64,000 nucleotides of DNA, taken from assembly GCA_947623455.1 (NCBI GenBank), contig OX392543.1, positions 18,412,757 to 18,476,756 on the forward strand, given 5' to 3'. The first letter of the stretch is position 1. Every line of letters begins with the position of its first letter. The translations under genes were made by a program, and so were the position numbers. Positions 35,301-47,500 of the stretch are shown piece by piece. The notes beneath the pieces were generated by a model, which worked only from the letters and a program-made list of their open reading frames with translations, was not told where the DNA came from and made no database searches. The stretch comes from Mimachlamys varia. Its lineage: Eukaryota > Mollusca > Bivalvia > Pectinida > Pectinidae.

Positions 35301-35562
35301 CTTGGTTCGCTTGGCTCACTTGGTTCGCTAGGTTCGCTGGGTTCACTTGGTTCGCTTGGCTCACTTGGTTCGCTGGGCTCACTTGGCTCACTGGGTTCGC
35401 TGGGTTCACTTGGTTCGCTGGGTTCACTTGGTTCGCTGGGTTCACTCGGCTCGCTGGGTTCACTCGGCTCGCTGGGTATGCTGGGCTCACTTGGTTCGCT
35501 GGGTTCACTGGGTTCACTTGGCTCGCTGGGTTCGCTGGGTTCGCTTGGTTCGCTGGTTTCTA
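32366..35562 (-). CDS. exon 18: (Ser-Glu-Pro)n tail and stop
   Basis: The acceptor AACAG (35563-35567) is preceded by a pyrimidine tract. The exon opens in phase 1 with V-E-T and then repeats Ser-Glu-Pro to the stop TAG (32366-32368), about 354 triplets. The DNA is a 9-bp tandem repeat AGY GAR CCM, often as an 18-bp pair. I count about 20 departures from SEP: five SIP, eight SDP, three TEP, one NEP and three SEQ. With Pro every third residue a polyproline-II-like rod is likely, with Glu on one face and Ser on another. Casein-kinase-type phosphorylation is possible. Confidence 0.88.
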
Positions 35563-38500
35563 CTGTTAACATTGGAAATATTCGTTAAGGAAAGACGAAA
35601 AATATTTCATAAGCATTATTGTTTTCACGTTATATAGAAAATTAAAAGCAATCTAACAGAATAAGATACGTAACAGACATAAATTCAAGTTTGCATTAGG
35701 TATTGACTGATCAACTTTAAATCACATTACTTTTAAAACTATTGAACATATTTCAATTAATATGAAATAATAATAACGTTTTACCGATAACATTTATTTC
35801 TCCTTTAGTATGTTCATGTCTACCATTAAAGCTTTGTTTAGAATAATCCATCGTTAACAGAGCAACACACCCATTGGGTGCAAATATGATATTTATGAAT
35901 GATCACAAGGTATTTTCAGGGTTTGACGCGAAAACAATTTTCTCAACGCGAGCACTCAGATAAAATCGAGTGGCCATTTGGGAATGCTTCCACGTATGGT
36001 TTAAATGCCGAAAGAGAAATATAAGAAGAAATAATGCTGACAGGAAGAAATGCAGCAAATTAGAACATCTTTAAGAGATCACATTTGTTTATTTATAATT
36101 TATGACACAAGGCGGTATGAATGGTTTCTTACCTTCCCTTCTGCATCGCCTGCCATTAAATCCAGCCATACATCTGCAAGTAAAGTCTGTGTAAGTACCG
36201 TCATATTGAACAGTACAGGTACCGCCGTTTCTACAAGGATTCTCCACACAGGGATCTATTAAACGGAAACCGTCATAAATAATAACATGCAGGGTAGAAA
36301 GAAAACATATTTATATTTAAATGCATTCACGATATTTATACATTCTATTTTAGCCTATATTTATTTTAAGGTGAACATCTTCTAACTGTAGGTGTATGCA
36401 TTTGGTATTCAACAATTACGTATAAATAATGATAAATAATAATTATAGTAGTAATAACATGATAAATAAATATTTTATTTTATTTAAGCATTTATGATTT
36501 AGTATATTCAATTGGGAAAATGCCATAACATAACTGAATATCTAACAATAGAATGAGGGAATCGATATATTTATTCAAGCATTGATGACAGTTTTTTTTA
36601 GTTTCATTGGGGTATGAAAAACATTTGTTTGTAAACTGTATGAATCCGCGTAGCGGATTCTTACAACAGATTGCAAGCAAAATGTTTTTCATAACCCTAT
36701 GAAACTAAAAAATAATTGACATCAACACTTAAAATTAATTTTTGAAACTTATTTTCAAACTTAAAACATGTTTATGTACAATTTGACTGATCTAACAATG
36801 GATTCTTTTTTACAAATTAATACGCAAAGACAATTGCCGTATTGTGACGTCACATTTTTCGCGCCATTTTCGGATTTTTTTTGCCATAGAGGTATGAAAA
36901 GAAAATCTTAACCAATCAGAAAGCCGCATTCTGCATACAATTAATGGAAAATTAATTATTTCTTTATGAGTTAAGTACTCATTTCACACGTGGTCGAAAT
37001 GAAATATACAAAATTTACAACATTATTTATCTAATGATTGAATCTTGCTTTAATCGATTTCATGGAATGATAAATTGAGTTGGTCTTGAAACAAGTTTAA
37101 TGACCAACTTGAACGAACCATCAACATATTTAAAACCTTATCATCGGGTCAATAAAATTGACATAAAGAACACAGAGTGGCCCTGCAGTTTGAATTTGAA
37201 ATACTGTTTATTGTCATAATGCACTTGCGTAGCTGAATCAGAATTATTAAAAAGGGAGGGTCTACTTCTGCATCAGCATCAATTATGAGAACAATCCTGA
37301 ATATGTATCAATTAATGAACAAATGGCTTTGATGGCCGATAGCAAATGAAAATTTTGTGAGTGTCAAATTATCGACATGAGCCCACCAATAGCCATTTGA
37401 AGTTGAAAAATGACACATGCATTCAAGCTTACAATAAATGGATAGTTCATTTATAATACAGGACCGGAATGACGAATATTTTTCTTACCGTCAATTTCGC
37501 ATAGATTGCCAAGATATCCAACCATGCATTTGCAAATGAAATCTGTACCATATTCATCGTACTGAACAGTACACGAACCACCGTTTTCACAAGGATTGTA
37601 CATACAGGGGTCTAACAAAAGAAATAAAATTACCTATTCACACGTAATACAAAAACAAATGTAATCACTGTTTGACATACATAATAACCCAGGATACGTA
37701 TCAACCTTTTGCTGTAAAAATAAATGAGAGAATACCGAAGCGTTAACAAAATCATAATCCAAACTCAAAATCGATTACACCGGGGGGGGGGGGGGGGATA
37801 TGAATAAATGTAAGATTTACATGGAAACCCTTGTAAAAAGTGCAAGATAATAAGACCAGGAGTTCCGTAAGAGTAAGCGTCTTCTGCTTCATCGACGACA
37901 CCCGCCATGTAAATCTTTGTCACATCCAAGTAGACATCAAGTTCTCAAAATGAGAACCGAGTTTCATTATCAATCACAACAGGTAAGCACACAAGAATGT
38001 GTTGCTTAAAATGGTAAATACAAGAGCGTTTATAGATTCATTAAAACTTGGATGGATAAGGAGGTTGTATCACAGGTCAGGTAAATGGCAATCTATCATG
38101 AAATTATATACTGATATGCACATGCTTTCAACTTGTGGAGAAGAATATATTTCAGTGTGTCAAAATAAATGTAAAAATAATTTTTGGATAGATGTTTTTA
38201 AAGCATGGACAAGATTCAATAAGACAGATGAGGTAAGAAAAATTAAAAACAGCTGTATTTGGAAAACACCACTGTGGTACAATACAAGTTTAACTATTGG
38301 TAGAAAATCTGTATTTTACAGATCATGGTACAATAAGGGGGTGATTATAATAAATGACTTAGTTAAAGATATTGACTCTCAAACTTTTTATACTTTTCAA
38401 GAATTCATTCAAGCATATCAAATTGACCGTACAAATTTTCTTCAATATCACGGTGTCCTATCCATAATAAAAAATATTTATCTACATGTATGAAGTATTC

Positions 38501-41500
38501 TAATAGAAGTGCAATAATGTACCCCTTTATACCTAGTAATGTTGAAACTTTTTAAAAAAAGATAAAGGGGACAAAAGACGTCTATGACATTTTAGTTAAA
38601 AATAATGCTACCCCAACTGGTAGGAAAAAATGTGAAAAAAAATTTGATGGGAATTGTCTTAATTGGGTAGATATTTATAGAACGCCTTTCAGAGTGACAC
38701 AGAATACAAAACTGCAATGGTTTCAATTAAGAATAGTCCACCATATCTTGACAACAAATTCTTTCATGTTTAAAATAGGGGTAGTGTCTAGTCCTCTCTG
38801 TACACTTTGTAATACAGAACCGGAAACAATAACTCATATCATGTGGGAATGCATAGAAGTACAGCAGCTTTTGCAAAGTTTTGAAATATTATTAGAAGCA
38901 CTTTTTATTCCATTTTCATTTAATAAAATAAGTTTCTTTTTTGGAATATCTACACGCAACGTAATTCAGATATGCAACAGAGTTGATAATGTTATCTTAA
39001 TTATCATTAAACAATATATATACAAGACAAGGTGCCTCCATAAAATGTTAAACATTAATGTCCTAGTTAAATATATTAAAGAATATTACGCTATTCAGAG
39101 ATGTATTGCCAACAGTCACGGAGATTTTGCTCAAGACAAGTTTGAAAAAGAATGGGAAAAAATTGTTAGAATTTGGTGAAGGTAATTAAGGTAAGATAAC
39201 ATTGATATTTTTTATACTGCTTTTGAATGTAGGTAGGGAGGTATATCACTATGACTTTCATGCTATCCATGGCCAGTTCCCCCTGATCCTTTTTTATTTT
39301 TTGATTATTCAACATCCCCTGATCGCTTGTTTTTGTTTTTAATATATACATTTACAGACAAACTCTTTAATATTTAGGTCATTCTCTTATCAATATATGA
39401 TCCTAGCCCAGTCTCTCTCTCCCCCCTCTCCCCCCCTTTCTGTCCCCTTCTCTCTCCCTCTCTCTATTTCCCCCCCTCTCATTTCTGTGTTTCTCTTTCC
39501 CTTTTTGTTTCTTTGATCTTAGTTTTTTGTATGTTCGTGTGAGTGTTGTGTATGCGTGTAATGTAGTGTGTAAGTATGACAATTATAATGATGATGATGA
39601 CAGTTAATGGTGTCATGATGGTGATGAGTGTGATGATGATCATCTTAGTGGTAATGATCTCATGATCAGATCACAATATTGACAATAATGAAGTTGATGG
39701 TGACAGCATGGTATGAGGATTATGATGATGATGATATATGTGTGGATAATGGTGTTTATATACGTTGTCATAATGAAGATGATACATGTATGGATGACGA
39801 TGATGATGATGTTATGTAAGATGATGACATGTGATGATAATGATGATGATGTCTTTACTAATGCTAATATGGGTTGTGATAATGAAGATATATGTGATGA
39901 TGTTGATGTTGTGGTGATGATATACTGCTTTATACCACCTACCGGTATCATGATCAACTCAATATCATGATCTGACAGTATGAGAAGAAGTTGAGAACGA
40001 CTTGAGAAGAACTTAAGAAAGAATTTTCCCATTTTACAGCACCTGCGAACGTATTTTCTCAAAATAGAACGTCTGGTCGCGATTACATGGCGTCATTTCC
40101 GGAAGTAGTATCCCAACAAAAGTGATCCGCGTAAGAAAATAGTCCGTCATAAAAAACCAATAAAATCTAATGAAAAATATTTTGAAAATAAAAACACCAT
40201 TTCAAGCGTAAATATGCATATAAGAAAGCCAATGGCGATATCTTTGTTTTCAAATGATTTTTTTCATGGTATTCTTCCGCACAAATCTTGTTTGTTTACG
40301 TTTGCCAGAGACAGATCGTGATCGATGACCCTAGAAGTCGTTTCAAAACTATGGTGTTTAATTGACAATTTTTATATTAAGAAATATGTAAGGTAGTAGT
40401 ATATGGATGATAAACAGTTTATCACACAGTATTTTCAGGGTTTGTCGTTCGAACACTTTTCTCATCGCTCACACGTGGATAAAATTGAGAGGCCACCGCT
40501 GGTGGACTCACGAAAAACCCTGAAAATACAGTGTGATAATCTATAATTCCATGACTATTTCATAATAGTCATGGAATTATAGGAATTATTCTTCCTTTGG
40601 CCGTGAAGAATATGTTAATTGGAATAACCTTCCTTATAACTGTATTAAATGAAAATCGTTCTTTCATGAACCTGCAGACATATGCACGTCAAATTTCATA
40701 TAAATAAAATCGAGTGAATTTCAACAAAATCAATTCCCTGTCAAATTGTCTAATGCACTGTATATGATGAGTATATAGTGTGCAAAACGCTATATAATCG
40801 ATATGTTAGCATCTTTATTTAACCTAACGAATAGAAAAAACACTGAAAAAAATAAAAAGACGTCAATTGTTTTGCTTACTGTCAATATCAAAATGGTCAC
40901 CAATATATCTGAAGTAAATCATTACTACATGAAAAATTAACTTATTGAAAACTTAGTCCTGTTCTATTTACGACTTTCCAAGATCTCCAGTAATCTTTCA
41001 TTTATTCATATTTTGTCTTGATTGTTTGTAATCTGTCTATTTATGAAGTAATTTCTGTATCAAAATTGATTTCCTTATCTTAGTTCTTGTATTGTTTAAA
41101 GTTAGACAACCGGAAAATGCTGTTGTTTAATTTATTGAATTTTCTTGTTAATAACAAATTAATTCTGATAAAACAGCATCCCAAATAGGTTTCTTCGGAA
41201 ATACGAAATCTAAACAGTATACATATAATTATATCCACGTAGATACATCATGTCTTACTCTATATCTTAACTATATTAAATTAAAATCGGTCGTTCATGA
41301 ACCTGCAGACACATGCACGTCACATTTCATATAAATAAGGTCTAATGAATTTTAACAAATATCAGTTCCCTGTCAAATATGTAATGCATTATAAATGATG
41401 AGTATATAGAGTGCAAAACGCTATATAAACGATGTATGTTAGCATCTTTATTTAACCTTATGTGATCTAACACAATTTATTTCCTTACCTTAGTTCTTGT

Positions 41501-44500
41501 ATTGCTTTGAAGTTAGACAACGGAAAATGCTGTTGTTTAAGTTATTGAATTTGCTTGTTAATAACAAATTTATTTTGATAAAACATCCCAAAAAAGTATC
41601 TAGGGAAATATGAAATATTAGCAGTATACATATAATTATGTCCATGTAGAAACGTTTTGTCTTACACTGTTAATATTAATTTATTTTGTTGTTTACCTTT
41701 ATGCTTATAAATCTTTTTTTTTCTGTTAGCCGTAGTAGAAATTTATACACTTAATTCCGTTACAGACGATTTAAATATATCTGAGTCTGTTTTAATGCAT
41801 TATGTTACTGACACTTCATTACGAAAGCATATTACGACATTTTAAAAATTATTTATCAAATAAGAATACTGAAGATGATATTGGCGAAATAAACGCTAAG
41901 AAATGAAGTAGAAATTAATACTGAAATAGTATTCTATGTTGTATTATGCTTTTCATCGTTATACTAGAAACCAAAGTAGCTGTAATGTCGTCTCACCGTC
42001 TATATCACAGTTAGGTCCCAGATATCCACTTATACATTCACAGGTAAATTCTCCATTGTAATGAGAAGTACATTCGCCATTCGTTCCACACGGGTTGTCC
42101 AAACATGAATCTGTTGGAATGAATACATTATTTACTGTGAAGTTCAACTTAATATTCAATTGGGAGAATGCCATAACAGAACTGAATATCTAACAATAGA
42201 ATGAGGGAATCGATATATTTATTCAAGCATTGATGACAATTCTTTTTAGTTTCATTTGGGTATGAAAAAAAAGAGAAAAAAAATGTGTTTGCAAACCGTA
42301 TGAATCCGCGTAGCGGATTCTTACAAAAACGTGTAAGCAACATTTTGTTCATAACCCTATGAAACTAAAACATAATAGACATCAACGCTTATAGTTAATT
42401 TTTGAAAAATATTTTCAATTTAAACATGTTTATGTACAATTTGACTGATCTAACAACGGATTTTTTTCTGCAAATCAATACACAACGTCAATTGTGGTAT
42501 TGTGAGGTCACATGTTTCGCGGCATTTTCGAATTTTTTTTTTTTCAAAGAAGTAGGAAAAAAATCTCAACCAATCAGAAAGCCGCAATCTGCATACAATC
42601 AATGGAAAATTAATTATAGCATTATCCATAATATTTTTGATTTTAATGAATAACTATGTAACTTACAATATATATGTGAATTACAACATCGAAATCCGAC
42701 ATTGTGATAAATTGTATGCAAAACTTAGTGTAGTTTTTAAATCGCATGTCTCTTATTAACTTTTTTTATTTTCGAACAAATTTTCCAATCAGCATTGTAT
42801 TAATTAGTTATTTCAAATAAAAGTGCATGGCAAATGTATCTAAAGAAATGTACAATTGGAATAACAGAGTAATTTGTAGGGCTTATATTTAGCTACGTTG
42901 TATGTACGTATCAATCATCCACATATTTTTTCCTAATGCAATAAAGCTTGTGTTTCAAGGCAGAGCATATAGTTGTCAACAGTGTTCATTGAAATAATTT
43001 CTTACCTAAACGATCACAATGATCACCAAGATATCCAACCATGCATTTGCAAGTAACGTTCGTACCATATCCATCATACTGAACAGTACAGGAACCACCG
43101 TTTTCACAAGGATTGTACAAACAGGGGTCTAAATAGAAAAAAACCATTTTGCGAATGAACTGTGAATAGATCTTTTTTTCTACTAAGATGATGTATGGTT
43201 CTATCATTTTGGATTGATAAAATCACATTTAGAGAAAATATTTAATGAAAAATTCAATCAAACAGTTCGGTTTTGAACTCCCATGATACATATTTAGAAT
43301 TGTTTCATACAGGGCCATCCTTTCACCGCGAATTGTGAACGTATGATATTCAGCAGAAACACTTTGTCATAGTTGCATATATGTATGTTACGTATTCTTC
43401 CAAAATAATAAATTTTAGGATTTTTTAATAATTCCGAGCACATCCATTTTCCATGAATAGTTTTCATTATGACAAATGACTTTCAGCAGAAACACTATCT
43501 CAAGGAAACGCCAAGTGAAATCTTTCCCGTTATGGTAATAATTGGGGATTAGTATTTGATGATGTTTTCTTCGACAAATATGCTTTAAGCTGTTACATTC
43601 TGGAAAATCAAAATATGAAAACAGAGTACTAATAAATCATCATAGCATGATTGTCACAGGGTATTGTTGCAAAAACATATGAACGAGGGATAGACAGAAG
43701 GAATCATGAATCGCTATATGTTGTTGAACGAAAAAAGACAATTTCGTGAAATAACTTTCTCACCATCAATGTCGCAATAAGGACCAAGGTATCCCAGCAT
43801 ACATTTACAAGTAAATGTTCCATTGCTGTGAGAAGTACACGTGCCACCATTTTCACATGGATTGGTTGAACATGGATCTGATCAAATTAAGAAAGAAATA
43901 TAATTAGTTGAATGCAAACGGATAGTAATATATGTTTGATCGCTAAGCAATAAAAGTCCCCTATCGGCATTGACCATTGCAGTGCCATATTGCTATTTCG
44001 GGATCATGAGTAAATCAACACTGGGCGTTATTGAAATTATTCAACCGTAACATGTGTATACTACATTTCAATTAAGGATTGAATGTCTGTTTTGTTGTTT
44101 GCATCGGCTGATGAAGTCAAGTGAACCTCGCGCAAATGAAGTGAACTGCGAAGATTTTTATTCTTTGGTTTTTATATGTGTTGTAATCATACCTCTCAAA
44201 TATTTTATTTTCATTAAGAATTGAATGAAATACCTTTCGAGTATGAAATTAATTACTAGAGTGTTTTAGAGCAGTTTGCATCGCGCAGCAGTAAATAAAC
44301 TACATTGTGATTTGGTCACAGTTGAAGCGAGTCGAAGAAAGTTGTCGGAAGTCAGATTTCGGTTAGGCCTAAGCATATTGAAAACGTCTCATAACAGTCA
44401 GTTGATTTAGGCATGAATAGTTTATTGATGAAGGTATGATGAATGGTATTGGTGACATGTAAACAACTGGATTAGTGATTTGACGATTTTTAATTTGGGA

Positions 44501-47500
44501 TATTAACCGAAAACTACATATTTAGCTTTAAATGTAAGCACACGGTACAGTTACTGACAAGATCACAGGTGCCTGAGAATTCGTTACATCTGCTTTTAGA
44601 CATAAACTAATGTTTTTATAGTATGTTACGCTTTTGGAGGATAAGATCATTTTTCCGATAAATATTCTACCCTAATCAAAACTCCTCGGAAGTATAAATT
44701 TATTCTAGACACCGTGGTTTAGGTCCAAAAACTACACTGTAAGTGTAACAAATTATCGGGCCTCTATGAGCAAGCTAGGTCAGGCAATAACGTAGATCTA
44801 GTCTAGCTAGCTTATCAGTTTCGTGAACATGTTACATTTGTCGAATAAAAGAAAAAAACATATGTAACTTCTTAAAAGAGAACGGATTTCTGTGACCAAT
44901 CTCAAACATTTTATTTTAGTATTGGACATGAAAAAAATGCGAAATCTGCCGACGGGCAGATGATCCCGTTTGCATTAAACGCACGATCATCGAGGGAATC
45001 AATGAGGAATTTAGGACCAACATATCTTCAATAAATGCTTTCGGAAATGTCAGAATTTTGTCATATCAAGTATTATTAAAGCTATTTGTGATAAGATATT
45101 GGCATAACTCATTGGCATGTAAAACAGCTGTTTTACGTGTGTAGTACACCCGTACATTATTGCACACAGTTCGTCTAGGACGATACACTGTAAACAAATG
45201 TATTACTTTGCCAGGAACGAAAAAGCGCGTGCCCCACTTGTTTCATCGGGAAATGAAGCAACCACAGTTTACTAGTTTCATTAAGGCGGAGTGAAGTGAA
45301 AATGTAAATATTTCAATATGTGCACATGTTGAAGAGATAACGAACGGAAACTGCATTATTTGAAATGCCCAAGGGCCGTTACTCTGTAAAAAAAATATTC
45401 ACCCGTAAACAAATCAGAACTTGACCTAGAAATGCAAATGATGTATCTTTATGTCAAACTTCAGTTCGATATGTGCAAACATTAGAGGTATATTGAACGG
45501 AAACTCCAAATCGTTGACGGAGAGAAAGACGGACAGACAGACTTACGGCAGGTAAACTAATAGTTCATCTCGGCTTCAAAAGAAAGAGACTAATACCGAG
45601 TGCGCTATAAAAGAAGGGACATTCATACATCGTTCAAGGTGACAGGGACTTGTGTAATATGATCTGAACTTAACGAATGCGATATTTGTCGATAAAACAG
45701 GAGTTTATCTTTGATAAATAATTGTTTTAAATGAAGTTGATTAATATCCAACGACATTCATGTTTTATAATATATATATGATGTAGCTATAAAGAGACAT
45801 ATTTCTTCATAGGTCTTCTAAAGCCACATATTTTTGTGATTTGAATAAAATTGTAAAGGCAATTCATGTTTACTGTACTGGATGAAGTATACTTAGAAAA
45901 TTAGTTTCAATTTCTTACCTGGACATTCACAACGCTCGCCAATATATCCTTCCATGCATTTGCAAGTAACTTCCGTACCATATCCATCGTACTGAACAGT
46001 ACAGGAACCACCGTTTTCACAAGGATTGTACATACAGGGATCTAAATAGGAAAAACATCTTTGCAAACAAGCTGTGATTAGATCCATACTATGATTTTGA
46101 TGAAGTAGAGATGCTTCATTTCGCATTAATATGAACTGCATTTCAAGTTTATGAAAACTAAAATGATTATAGTTCGTCCTTGTTCTTCAAAAATAATACT
46201 ATGAAATGAAATGATTAATATAACTGGACCCAACCTTTTTTCTACGAATTGTTAATTTACGTATAATTGTCAGCAGAAACACTATTTCAAGGAACTGCAA
46301 AGTTAAATCTTTCCAGTAACGGCAACAATTGGGGATAACTATTTGATGCTTTCTTCGATTCTATTTCAAAAATGCTTTAAGCTGTTAATTTTTCTGGAAA
46401 ATCTAAAATATGAAAACAGAAGGCACATAAATTGTCGGCCGCCACAAGTAAAAATTACCTGCGTTGTTTACTGGTTAAAAATGATGTAGCATGATTGTTA
46501 CAGGATATTGTTTTAAAAACGTACGCACGACAGATAGACGAAAGAAAGCATGAATCCATATATGTTGTTGAACGAAAATTTCGTAAAGTAGCTTTCTTAC
46601 CCTCAATATCACAGTAAGGACCAAGGTATCCCAGCATACATTTACAAGAAAAGGTTCCATTGGAGTGAGAAGTACACGTGCCCCCATTTTCACATGGATT
46701 GGTTGAACATGGATCTGCTCACATTAACAGAGAAATATAGTTAGTTAGGGAACGGATAATAATCTAGAATAGAATGAATGTTCATACAGTGTTCAAAATA
46801 ATAGGGAACTACTGCACCATGATCTGAACCAAACGTATGAGGTATGTATCTATATATCCGCAGTGTATCTTTGTAAAATATAAATAATGGCTCAGTGGAA
46901 TGATAAAATGTGTTGTTTTATTGATATCATGTCACTTTAAAAAAGTAATATTTATTCGTTGGTCTTCTTAATCGACATATTTTGGATTTCCAATAAAATT
47001 GTAAAGGTAATATATCCCTACTGTACCGGAGCAAATATACTTAGAAAACTAGGATTTCTTACCTGGACATTCACAACGATCGCCAATATATCCTTCCATG
47101 CATTTGCAAGTAACGTCCGTACCATACCCATCGTACTGAACAGTACAGGAACCACCGTTTTCACAAGGATTGTACATACAGGGGTCTAAAGAGGAAAAAA
47201 CATGGTTGCAAAGGAAATTGTTACTTCATCTATATTTTTGATATACAAAACCGGCATTTCGCATTGATAATAAGTGGTAAGCAACATTTAGTTCATGAAC
47301 CTTTTTTATCAAATGTGGTTGGTCCATGTACTTTAATTAGTTAAATCTTACTTCTAAATTCATAATTACAAGGGGTTTTTACGCACCCGACCCTTTTGCT
47401 TATATATTGGTTTAGATATTTTGGATACTCACCGTTTGGCCTCTAGCATAAATTTAAAAGGTGCAACATATTTGTGTGTTACGTCCTCTTCTAACATATT

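Noticed and set aside
32366..35562. Reading the SEP tail as a substrate for the secretory kinase FAM20C (S-x-E sites).
   Set aside because: In SEP repeats the residue two positions after Ser is Pro, so the S-x-E motif is absent. Other kinases that accept acidic or already phosphorylated contexts remain possible.
32320..35588. Other long open frames in the 9-bp array (plus-strand frames rich in His/Leu/Val/Arg, Trp/Phe/Ala or Leu/Gly/Ser, and a second minus-strand frame rich in Asn/Gln/Val).
   Set aside because: They are open only because the unit is a multiple of three with no stop in those frames. Unit differences change residues in these frames but are silent in the SEP frame, and only the SEP frame joins exon 17 in phase.
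37783..37798. Run of about 16 G inside a family A repeat as a regulatory G-quadruplex.
   Set aside because: A single homopolymer run in a decayed repeat; it may also be a sequencing or assembly artefact.
39640..40062. Frames rich in Ile/His or Met/Asp over the ATG/ATC repeat.
   Set aside because: Low-complexity translation of a microsatellite, with no conservation evidence.
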